Shown: positions 26,752-33,779 of the stretch, piece by piece
Position numbering within the stretch: position 1 is the first letter of the stretch
Layout: each line of letters starts with the position of its first letter
DNA from: an uncultured Helicobacteraceae bacterium
Lineage (GTDB): Bacteria > Campylobacterota > Campylobacteria > Campylobacterales > Helicobacteraceae
NCBI GenBank assembly: GCA_934668765.1
Contig: CAKUOH010000015.1
Location: forward strand, 1-52,808
Reading direction: 5' to 3'
DNA length: 52,808 nucleotides
Notes under the pieces: model-generated
The model's database searches: none
Told to the model about the DNA's origin: nothing
Seen by the model: only the letters and a program-made list of their open reading frames with translations
Made by a program: the position numbers and the translations under genes

Positions 26752-26933
26752 GTCATTGCGAGGGCTTTAGCCCGAAGCAATCCAAGCCACGCGAATCTAA
26801 AAGATAAATAAAATCAAATGACTCAAAATTGAATCAATAAATTTTACATTTAGATTCGCGTAAAGTCCGAGATTCGCATAAGATTCACAAGCCTACTTAA
26901 TAGATTGCTTCGGGCTAAAGCCCTTGCAATGAC
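26752..26933. mobile_element. MITE-like element with 32-base terminal inverted repeats
   Basis: The left end (26752-26783, starting GTCATTGCGAGGGCTTTAGC) and right end (26902-26933) are inverted repeats identical at 30 of 32 positions. Each arm also contains the palindrome GGGCTTTAGCCC. The 118-base interior is AT-rich with GCGAATCT/AGATTCGC motifs and no reading frame. A diverged copy, alike in order and spacing, lies at about 51059-51273. It has no transposase and would need one in trans. Confidence 0.75.
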
Positions 26934-26960
26934 AAAAATGGTGCGAATCTATCTGCGATT

Positions 26961-27488
26961 TTATTTACTTGCCCCAGCGCGAATGAGAGTTTGCCTTATC
27001 GCATTTGTCTTTGCCCAACTTAAAGCCGTCTTGTCATTGTTATCAGTGGCATTTGGATTCGCCCCGCTTTTTAATAGAAACTCTACAACTGCCAAATGCC
27101 CACAACACGAAGCAACTACCAAACAATAATCAATATGCGGTTTTATCTTGCGAGATTTGCTGTGTTTGACTAAAAATTTCACATTTTCTAAATGCCCTTT
27201 TGTCGCGCCAAACCACATCGTAAAGCCAATATCCGCGCCATTTTCTATCAAAAATCTAGCTACTTGCAGTTTTTCTGCGTATAAGGCAAAGTGTAGCAAT
27301 GCCCCGCCATAGTCTTTGATAAACCTTGCGCTGTGCTTTAACACAACTCTCATTATATCTGCGCGATTTGTCCAAATCGCTTGAAGCAAAATGACTTCAT
27401 CTACACGCGCACCACTTGCCAAACAATGCTTAACCACCGCCAAATCGCTATTAAAAATAGCCGTTGATAATCTATTGTTTAGATTCAT
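26961..27488 (-). CDS. ankyrin-repeat protein divergent from the DUF262 gene
   Basis: A 175-residue protein made almost wholly of about five ankyrin repeats (L-H-F-A-L-Y-A-E-K-L-Q-V-A-R-F-L-I-E-N-G-A-D-I and similar), with no signal peptide. The ATG at 27488 has an AAAAGGAG ribosome site. Its upstream region carries the inverted repeat TGGACA-N6-TGTCCA 53-70 bases before the start. The promoter stretch after the operator resembles that of the AAA+ gene (T-T/C-TCATT-TGTAA-TTTTAA in both), which argues for shared control. It may act as an adaptor or immunity-type partner of the DUF262 protein; that is inference. Confidence 0.85.
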   Translation of the reverse strand: MNLNNRLSTAIFNSDLAVVKHCLASGARVDEVILLQAIWTNRADIMRVVLKHSARFIKDYGGALLHFALYAEKLQVARFLIENGADIGFTMWFGATKGHLENVKFLVKHSKSRKIKPHIDYCLVVASCCGHLAVVEFLLKSGANPNATDNNDKTALSWAKTNAIRQTLIRAGASK

Positions 27489-27540
27489 TGCATTTCTCCT
27501 TTTATCGTTAAAATTTACAATGAGATTTTAAGATATGCTA

Positions 27541-27558
27541 TGGACAAGAATCTGTCCA
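27541..27558. promoter_or_regulatory. operator: inverted repeat TGGACA-N6-TGTCCA
   Basis: A perfect 6-base inverted repeat with a 6-base spacer (AGAATC) lies in the 135-base gap between the divergent ankyrin and DUF262 genes. A near-identical site (TGGACA-N6-TGTCCC) lies upstream of the tandem AAA+ gene at 32396-32413. The bases after the right arm (TTTTTT) also match. The site lies just upstream of the likely -35 region of the DUF262 promoter, so it could serve activation or repression. Confidence 0.72.
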
Positions 27559-27583
27559 TTTTTTGCGATTAAGTTTGGTTGGA

Positions 27584-27589
27584 TATAAT
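27584..27589 (+). promoter_or_regulatory. -10 box of the DUF262 gene
   Basis: TATAAT at 27584-27589 is 35 bases before ATG 27624, with the ribosome site AAAGGAG about 7 bases from the start. The TGGACA-N6-TGTCCA operator ends 25 bases upstream of this box. Confidence 0.6.
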
Positions 27590-27623
27590 GTGAATTTATT
27601 TTTAAAATTTAAAGGAGTGGAAA

Positions 27624-29348
27624 ATGGCAGAAATGCAAATCAATAAACAAAGCGTAAGGAGCTTTTTATCAAGCGGGAAAACATTTCTTATCCCCGATTA
27701 TCAAAGGCAATATAGTTGGAAAAAAGAGCATTGCGAAACACTATGGGATGATATTGAACTTTTCTTAGAAAATGCCTTAAACAAGCAAGATGAGGAATAC
27801 TTTTTAGGTAGCATTGTTGGTTTTGTAGATGAAAATAATAAAAATGTGTTTGAAGTTATTGACGGACAGCAACGAATCACTACTTTGAGTCTGCTATTTA
27901 GGGCTCTCTATAAAAAGGCTAGTGATGCAGATTTTCAAACGACAAATACAAAAGGTTATGTAAAATCATTTGGAAAATGTTTATGGGGTTTTGATGAAGG
28001 CAGCGAGGAATTGGAGTTTGATAAACCCTATCTAAAAAGTAAAGTTGCGCTAGATACCGATATTGAAGTATTGGAAAAAATTTTAAGTAAAGACTGCAAT
28101 TTAAATCCAAGAGAACAAAAATCTATTTATGCTAAGAATTTCGCATTTTTCTGCGATGAGATTGATAAATTTGTGTCTAAGAATTTTGATTCTTGGAAAG
28201 ATTTATGCGACACTATTTTAAACAAAATGGTTATTTTGCCTATTGAATGCAAAAATCAAGAAAATGCAATGCGAATCTTTACTACGCTTAATGATAGAGG
28301 AATGCCACTTAGTGATTCTGATATTATTAAAGGCAAAATTTATGCAAACCTTAAAACTGAAAGCGAAAAAGAAAAGTTTGCAAGAGAATGGAAAGAACTA
28401 GAATCTAGTTTGATTGATGAGGATAGCAATGAAAAAATCTTTACTATGGATTTTTTATTTGTGCAATATACGCATATTTTAAGGGCTAGAGACAAAAATG
28501 TAAGTAAAGAAATAGGATTGCGCAAATTTTATACAATGAGCAAGTATAAAGACAATCTAAAAGATGCAAAAATTATGCAAGAAATAAAAGAATTAGCAGA
28601 ATTATGGGCTATGCTTTGGTATGAAAGCGATGAAAAACTGAGTTTGTCGGCATTGCAAATGTTTGATGTTTTATGGACTTATCCAAATGATTATTGGAAA
28701 GCCTTAATTAGTGCGTATTATTTTTATTGCAAAGAAAATGATATAAACTTTTTTGATGATAAAACATTGTTGCCATTTTTGAAAAAAGTTATAGCCACGC
28801 TATTTGTAATATATCTTAATAGACCAGAAGTCAATGCTGTTAAAGACCCCATTTTTAATGCTTATGCAAGTTTGTATGACAAAAATGAACTAGATTTTAA
28901 AGCTAAAAAAGGCAATAAAAATATCGCCGAAATATTAAGCAACGAGGAAGATTTCAAAAAGGACTTTTTCAAAGCAAATAAACTTTTATCTGCGCTTATA
29001 ACGCTTAATTTGTATATTAAATTTCCAGCGCAAAAAATTGAAAATGGCGAAATAGAGCATATTTTCCCGCAAAAATGGCAAAACACAAATTATAATGGGT
29101 GGGATAGAAAAGAAGCTAAAGAATTTTTAGAACACATTGGCAATAAAATGTGGCTTGAGAAAAAACTCAATATACAAGCAGGTAATGGTTATTTTGGCAA
29201 GAAAAAAGAAAAATATAGAGAATCTAATTTTGAGGAAGCTAGAGAGTTGGCAAACTATCCTAAAGATGATTGGCTAAAAGATGACATCATAGAGCGTGGC
29301 AATGATATTTATCAAAGGCTTTTGAAATTTTTTAAAGAAAATGTTTAA
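27624..29348 (+). CDS. DUF262/DUF1524 (GmrSD-like) protein, putative restriction or defence nuclease
   Basis: A 574-residue protein. The N-terminal DUF262 domain shows I-P-D-Y-Q-R-Q-Y-S-W (23-32) and the nucleotide-binding signature I-D-G-Q-Q-R-I-T-T-L (79-88). The C-terminal DUF1524 domain has I-E-H-I-F-P-Q (477-483), followed by G-N-K-M-W-L-E and N-G-Y-F-G-K-K-K-E-K-Y, matching a beta-beta-alpha-metal (HNH-like) nuclease. This is the single-chain arrangement of GmrSD type IV restriction enzymes, which use NTPs to cut modified phage DNA. Codon use is more AT-rich, with fewer GCGAATC motifs than neighbours, which fits acquisition by transfer. It is divergent from an ankyrin gene and shares an operator with it. 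The target is unknown. Confidence 0.88.
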   Translation: MAEMQINKQSVRSFLSSGKTFLIPDYQRQYSWKKEHCETLWDDIELFLENALNKQDEEYFLGSIVGFVDENNKNVFEVIDGQQRITTLSLLFRALYKKASDADFQTTNTKGYVKSFGKCLWGFDEGSEELEFDKPYLKSKVALDTDIEVLEKILSKDCNLNPREQKSIYAKNFAFFCDEIDKFVSKNFDSWKDLCDTILNKMVILPIECKNQENAMRIFTTLNDRGMPLSDSDIIKGKIYANLKTESEKEKFAREWKELESSLIDEDSNEKIFTMDFLFVQYTHILRARDKNVSKEIGLRKFYTMSKYKDNLKDAKIMQEIKELAELWAMLWYESDEKLSLSALQMFDVLWTYPNDYWKALISAYYFYCKENDINFFDDKTLLPFLKKVIATLFVIYLNRPEVNAVKDPIFNAYASLYDKNELDFKAKKGNKNIAEILSNEEDFKKDFFKANKLLSALITLNLYIKFPAQKIENGEIEHIFPQKWQNTNYNGWDRKEAKEFLEHIGNKMWLEKKLNIQAGNGYFGKKKEKYRESNFEEARELANYPKDDWLKDDIIERGNDIYQRLLKFFKENV

Positions 29349-29363
29349 ATAAATTTCGATTTA

Positions 29364-29474
29364 TGTCATTTTTTTAGATTGCTTTGTGTGGCATTGCCAA
29401 ATCTTACAATAACGAATCTTTGCGCAATTTATCGTCATTGTAAAAATCTGCGACAACAGATTCGAAGTAATCCA
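29364..29474. repeat. dispersed repeat downstream of the DUF262 gene
   Basis: Diverged units of the GATTGC...GTCATTG family (for example AGATTGC at 29375 and CGTCATTG at 29432) fill the 160-base gap between the converging DUF262 and ankyrin genes. Confidence 0.5.
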
Positions 29475-29508
29475 AATCAAAATCTACACACTAGATTCTG
29501 CACAGAAT

Positions 29509-30111
29509 CTACCTCCAGCAATACTCATAATACTCATAAAGCAAATCGCACATATCACTCCAAACCAGATAATCTTTAAACTTCGCTACATCATATAAGA
29601 AATCCAGTGCATAGCTTATTGCATCTTTACTAACCGCACCACTCCTTAAAATCCGCTCCGCAAAGTCCATATCCAAACGCGCAACCGCCATCATCAGCAC
29701 ACTAAATCCATCCTCTGTGCGTGTATTTACATCCGCGCCACATTCCACAAAATATCGAACAATTTCAACATCTCTTTGCTCCAAAGCTAACTGTAACGCA
29801 CATTTGCCATCGTTATTTTTCACATCCAACTTTGCGCCATTTTTAAGCAAAATCTTAACCACCTCAAAATGCCCAAACTGCGATGCTTCCATAAGAGCAC
29901 TCATACCGCAAATATCCTTGTGCTCGATATTTGCACCATTTGCAAGCAAAAATTTAACCACCGAAACAAATCCCTTTTCCGCAGAATCTAGCAAAGCACT
30001 TCTGCCCCAACGATTTGTGGTATCGATATTCGCACCATTTTGCACTGCCTCCCTCACACACGCCAAATCGCCACTTTTCGCAGAATCCAACAACACCTCA
30101 TTCCAATTCAT
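29509..30111 (-). CDS. ankyrin-repeat protein downstream of the AAA+ ATPase
   Basis: A 200-residue protein with five or so ankyrin repeats (N-G-A-N-I-D-T-T-N-R-W-G-R-S-A-L-L and G-A-K-L-D-V-K-N-N-D-G-K) over residues 5-150, and a helical C-terminus rich in Tyr and Asp. No signal or membrane segment. The ATG at 30111 has an AAAGGAC ribosome site. It follows the tandem AAA+ gene by 84 bases on the same strand without an obvious terminator, so they probably form an operon. Each of the two ankyrin genes in the island therefore neighbours one enzyme, which suggests the ankyrin proteins act as partner or specificity subunits. Confidence 0.86.
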   Translation of the reverse strand: MNWNEVLLDSAKSGDLACVREAVQNGANIDTTNRWGRSALLDSAEKGFVSVVKFLLANGANIEHKDICGMSALMEASQFGHFEVVKILLKNGAKLDVKNNDGKCALQLALEQRDVEIVRYFVECGADVNTRTEDGFSVLMMAVARLDMDFAERILRSGAVSKDAISYALDFLYDVAKFKDYLVWSDMCDLLYEYYEYCWR

Positions 30112-30195
30112 ATTTGTCCTTTTAAAGCATATTTTTCAGATTCTGTGATTTTATTTCGCAAAATCTAGGATTTTATGTATTCAAATCGCAACCCC

Positions 30196-32346
30196 TTATC
30201 GCAAAAATCCCACGCCACCATTTGCACCAAAGCTCCCATCTTCGCGCAAATCTTTGACCTTGACTTCATCGCAAAGTCGCACATAGAAATCTTTTGCATT
30301 TTTTATCGGGCTAAATTTATTTTGCCTTTTTACCGCAGCAAAGTCGCCCGGTGTAAGCAAATCCAATCGCGCTACTAAATCCAGCGCATTAGATTCGCAC
30401 TTCAACCCCAAAAGCGCGCATTCTTTTTTAAACAAATTCACGCGTTGCGCTTCATTCAATGCTTTAAATTCGACTTTCAAGTCAAATCTACGCAATGCGG
30501 CTTTGTCGATATTATCCATTAGATTCGTGGTGGCGATGAAAATCCCGTTAAATTTTTCCATTTGCAACAGCATTTCATTTACTTTTGTAGCCTCCCAGCT
30601 TCGCACTGCTAGTTTTCTATCGTGCAAAAAGCTATCGACTTCATCAAAGACTAGCACGGCTTTTTTCTCTTTCGCCTCCTTAAACGCACGAGCGATATTT
30701 TTTTCAGTCTCACCCACCCACATTGATTCCAAATCGCTCACGGCTTTGATAATGCAAGGGCGTTTTAGACTTTTTGCGATAAATTGCGCGTAAGCACTTT
30801 TGCCCGTCCCACTTAATCCATAAAGGCAGATTCGCGCATTTGGATTTGCGCTCAAACCACTTGCTACGCCTGATAAATCGCAATCCGCATTGATAAAATC
30901 AACTGAATAGCTTTTTGGCAAATTGATTGCGGAATCCTTGCTTTTTTTGGATTTTTTGATAGGCGCGTGTCCTTGCGCTTTTAGCGTGTTATTTAAAAGC
31001 ATTAGGAAATTTTTTGAAAAATCCCCGCTAATCACAGAGCTAATCTCACTAGCGCGATTGATAAGCGCAGGGGCAAGATTGGGCGATTTTTGGATAAGTT
31101 TGCGTGTCTTTTTGTCTAATTTTTCGCCACAGATTTTTTCTAGCATTGCTTTGCGGACGCTCTTTTTAGGCGCATTCATCGCTATGACAAAGTCAAATCG
31201 GCGAACAACTGCACTATCCACATCATAAATCTTATTTGTAATCCAAATAGTAGGCACGGGATTATTTTCTAATGCTTCGTTAAAAAATGCCTTATTTTTA
31301 AAGCGTCCTTTCTCGCAGTTTAGGACATCTTCGACTTCATCATAAAGCAAAATATCCTTACTTGAATCCAAAAATCTCTGCGCCAAAAGATAAGAGCTGA
31401 TTCGCTCAATCCCGTCCTCTGCTTCGCCTTCGTTGTTATCTACGCGGACTTTGTAGAGATTTGCGCCAATATTTTGCGCTAAAATTTTGGCAAATTCCGT
31501 TTTGCCCGTGCCTGGCGTCCCATAAAGCAAAATATTTACGCCTTTTTTGCGTGAATTTTTAGCAAATCGCAAATAGCAAATAAGCGAATCAATCTCTTTG
31601 ATATGCGCATAATCGCTTGAATCTAGCGTAGATTTATCGCAAGGAATCACAAAATGTCCTACAAATGAATTGTTATCATTATGCGCTACAAGCAATGCGT
31701 CTGCTAAGTCATTATTGTCAAATGACAGCGTATTATTTATAGAGCTATCATATCGTCTATGCTCCAAAATAGACATTTTTTTAAGCACACTATTAGCATT
31801 CAGAGCATAAGCTACCGCGCTATATTCGCAACCAATCATTTTTGCGATAGTAAAGCAAATCTCGCGACTGCTTGTATGTCTATCATAAATATCGCTCAAA
31901 AATTCATCAAAAATCGGCACTTCTTTTATGGTGATTGTCGCTCCAAGTATGGCTAAATCCGTTTCATTTAGGCGCAGAGTTTGCTTTAGCATTGCTAAAT
32001 TATCGCTCATAATCTTATAGCTACCAAGTCTCCCCCGCTTTTCTTTTGCAAGTAGCGAATCCAGCTCTTTTTTGCAAAATATCAAAATTTCTTTTTTGAT
32101 TTTTTCTTTATCATCACTATCGCTAAATTTATCCTCGCTATCGCAAATATGATAAAATCCCAAAAACTCCGCAACCTCATCATAGTGTCGGCTATTTTTG
32201 ACAAATCGCACAAAACAATCCAACTCAACAAAGCACTTTAATATATAGATTCGTGCTTTGTTTTGCAAGTAGCGTTGCTCATTACCGATTTGTCGCTCGA
32301 TTTGCATTGTGCGCATTTTGCGCTCACTGATTATTTTGTGTTTCAT
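30196..32346 (-). CDS. tandem AAA+ ATPase
   Basis: A 716-residue protein with an N-terminal helical region (1-240) of no known family and two AAA+ modules. Module 1 has Walker A G-T-P-G-T-G-K-T (276-283), Walker B L-L-Y-D-E-V-E-D (333-340), sensor W-I-T-N and R-R-F. Module 2 has G-L-S-G-T-G-K-S (510-517), V-L-V-F-D-E-V-D (564-571), I-A-T-T-N and R-R-F-D. Both appear catalytically intact, so it should form a ring that remodels a substrate with ATP. A G-x-W-V-G-E-T-E-like stretch in module 2 resembles classical AAA (FtsH/Cdc48-type) members. The start ATG 32346 has GGAGG. The TGGACA-N6-TGTCCC site lies 50-67 bases upstream, the same distance as in the divergent ankyrin gene. No characterised homologue is recognised. 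Confidence 0.88.
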   Translation of the reverse strand: MKHKIISERKMRTMQIERQIGNEQRYLQNKARIYILKCFVELDCFVRFVKNSRHYDEVAEFLGFYHICDSEDKFSDSDDKEKIKKEILIFCKKELDSLLAKEKRGRLGSYKIMSDNLAMLKQTLRLNETDLAILGATITIKEVPIFDEFLSDIYDRHTSSREICFTIAKMIGCEYSAVAYALNANSVLKKMSILEHRRYDSSINNTLSFDNNDLADALLVAHNDNNSFVGHFVIPCDKSTLDSSDYAHIKEIDSLICYLRFAKNSRKKGVNILLYGTPGTGKTEFAKILAQNIGANLYKVRVDNNEGEAEDGIERISSYLLAQRFLDSSKDILLYDEVEDVLNCEKGRFKNKAFFNEALENNPVPTIWITNKIYDVDSAVVRRFDFVIAMNAPKKSVRKAMLEKICGEKLDKKTRKLIQKSPNLAPALINRASEISSVISGDFSKNFLMLLNNTLKAQGHAPIKKSKKSKDSAINLPKSYSVDFINADCDLSGVASGLSANPNARICLYGLSGTGKSAYAQFIAKSLKRPCIIKAVSDLESMWVGETEKNIARAFKEAKEKKAVLVFDEVDSFLHDRKLAVRSWEATKVNEMLLQMEKFNGIFIATTNLMDNIDKAALRRFDLKVEFKALNEAQRVNLFKKECALLGLKCESNALDLVARLDLLTPGDFAAVKRQNKFSPIKNAKDFYVRLCDEVKVKDLREDGSFGANGGVGFLR

Positions 32347-32395
32347 TGAAATCCTCCATAAATTAAAATTACAAATGAAATTACTCCATAAAAAA

Positions 32396-32413
32396 TGGAC
32401 AAAAAGTTGTCCC
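32396..32413. promoter_or_regulatory. operator copy: TGGACA-N6-TGTCCC upstream of the AAA+ gene
   Basis: This inverted repeat with a 6-base spacer (AAAAGT) matches the site at 27541-27558 in both arms and spacing; only the last base differs. Read toward the AAA+ gene, TGTCCATTTTTT follows, the same string as at the DUF262 promoter. The rest of the 234-base spacer 32347-32580 is AT-rich with several GCGAATCT motifs and no gene. Confidence 0.7.
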
Positions 32414-32580
32414 GCCGAATCGCTTTTAGATTCGACAGCAAAAAATGCGCGTAAAAAAGGCGTGAATTTAGGATTTTGATAAATTTAAAAAAGGCGCGAA
32501 TCTAATAATTTTTACTCGCGAATTTAAAAAAAGTTGCGAATCTAAAAGTGTGGATTATAAAAAAAGCAAAGTTATGAAAT

Positions 32581-32928
32581 TTATTTCCTTGTGATTTTTT
32601 CTAAAAGCTCTATTTCGCGCAGTTTTAGCGTTACTAAAACAAATATATATTTTAGCACAAGGACGGCAAATGTAGCGATTATTAGGATTATCAAAAATAT
32701 GCCAAGCGATACAAGCAAACTTCCGCGTAGCATAAAAAATGCAAAGAAAAATCCAAAGCATAGCGCGATGCCTAAAATCGCGCCCACAAGCACTTCGATG
32801 ATAATGGCGATGCTTGATAGATTATACCAAATGCTGGATTTATCAGGGCTTTTTAGATTCGCACTGCCACACGAATCTATCGGCAAATCTAGCGCGTCAA
32901 ATCGCCGTTTTTTAATGCGATTCTTCAT
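32581..32928 (-). CDS. small membrane protein downstream of atpB
   Basis: A 115-residue protein of unknown function with three hydrophobic segments (about 38-62, 64-82, 84-103) and a basic N-terminus (M-K-N-R-I-K-K-R-R). Its start overlaps the end of atpB by 17 bases on the same strand, so it is probably co-translated. It could assist ATP synthase assembly, as AtpI-like proteins do, but sequence does not show this. Confidence 0.65.
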   Translation of the reverse strand: MKNRIKKRRFDALDLPIDSCGSANLKSPDKSSIWYNLSSIAIIIEVLVGAILGIALCFGFFFAFFMLRGSLLVSLGIFLIILIIATFAVLVLKYIFVLVTLKLREIELLEKITRK

Positions 32929-33658
32929 CTAAAATAATCGCACCAGCAAGATAAACATAAGTAAGAATCATAAAAATAAACGCCTGCAAAATCCCCATAA
33001 ATGTAAGAATTGCAAACGCAGGGAGTGGCGCAACCCACGGCACTAGCATAAGCATCACAAGCAAGAAAATATCATCGCCCTTAATATTGCCAAAAAGCCT
33101 AAAAGATAGCGAGATTATGCGCGAAAAATGCGAAATAATTTCCACAGGAAACATAAGCGGAGCAAGCCACTTAATCGGTCCCATAAAATGCCCAAAATAG
33201 TGCGAAAATCCATTTTTGCGAATGCCCTCAAAATGGTAATAAAAAAACACGATTAGCGCAAGTGTGAGCGTGAAACTCCAGCTAGAGCTTGGTGCTTCAA
33301 AGCCCGGGATTATGCCTATCATATTAGATAAAAAGACTATGAGTGCCAAAGTTGCGGTGAGCGGGATATATTTTCGCGCGAGTTTTTCGCCTATCGCATC
33401 CTTTGCAAAAAATATGATTCCGCTTAAAAACGCCTCTGCGACATTTTGCAAACCACTTGGCACTAGCTCCAAACGGCGCGTGGCGAGTTTGGCGATTAGC
33501 AAAGCTAGTAAAACTACCAGCACCGTGTAAAAACCGATGATAAAATCGTGATTAGAGTTTATCAAACTCGCAATCGTCCAAAGTCGTGAATCTAATGAAA
33601 CGCCTGATTCCATACCCAAATCCTTGAAATTAAAGTTTAAAATTTGGCATTTTAGCAT
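32912..33658 (-). CDS. atpB: ATP synthase F0 subunit a
   Basis: A 248-residue subunit a with about six membrane helices. The conserved helix carrying the essential Arg is visible in [10 protein letters not shown], and later P-W-V-A-P-L-P and [12 protein letters not shown] match the family. It forms the proton half-channels against the c-ring in the inner membrane. In H. pylori atpB is also separate from the main atp operon, as here. The 121-base spacer upstream holds one dispersed repeat. Confidence 0.95.
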   Translation of the reverse strand: MLKCQILNFNFKDLGMESGVSLDSRLWTIASLINSNHDFIIGFYTVLVVLLALLIAKLATRRLELVPSGLQNVAEAFLSGIIFFAKDAIGEKLARKYIPLTATLALIVFLSNMIGIIPGFEAPSSSWSFTLTLALIVFFYYHFEGIRKNGFSHYFGHFMGPIKWLAPLMFPVEIISHFSRIISLSFRLFGNIKGDDIFLLVMLMLVPWVAPLPAFAILTFMGILQAFIFMILTYVYLAGAIILDEESH

Positions 33659-33727
33659 TATTTTTGTAAAAATTATTTAGATTCGCGTGAAAATTCCAAA
33701 ATTTTGCAACGATTCGCCACAAAAATC

Positions 33728-33768
33728 CGTCATTGCGAGATTTTCGCTAGAAAATCGAAGAAATCCAA
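33728..33768. repeat. dispersed GTCATTGCGAG hairpin repeat
   Basis: A compact unit, CGTCATTGCGAG...GAAATCC, with an internal hairpin GATTTTCG/CGAAAATC lies between atpB and the restriction gene. It matches the unit at 26702-26740. Confidence 0.7.
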
Positions 33769-33779
33769 AGGGTGCGAAT

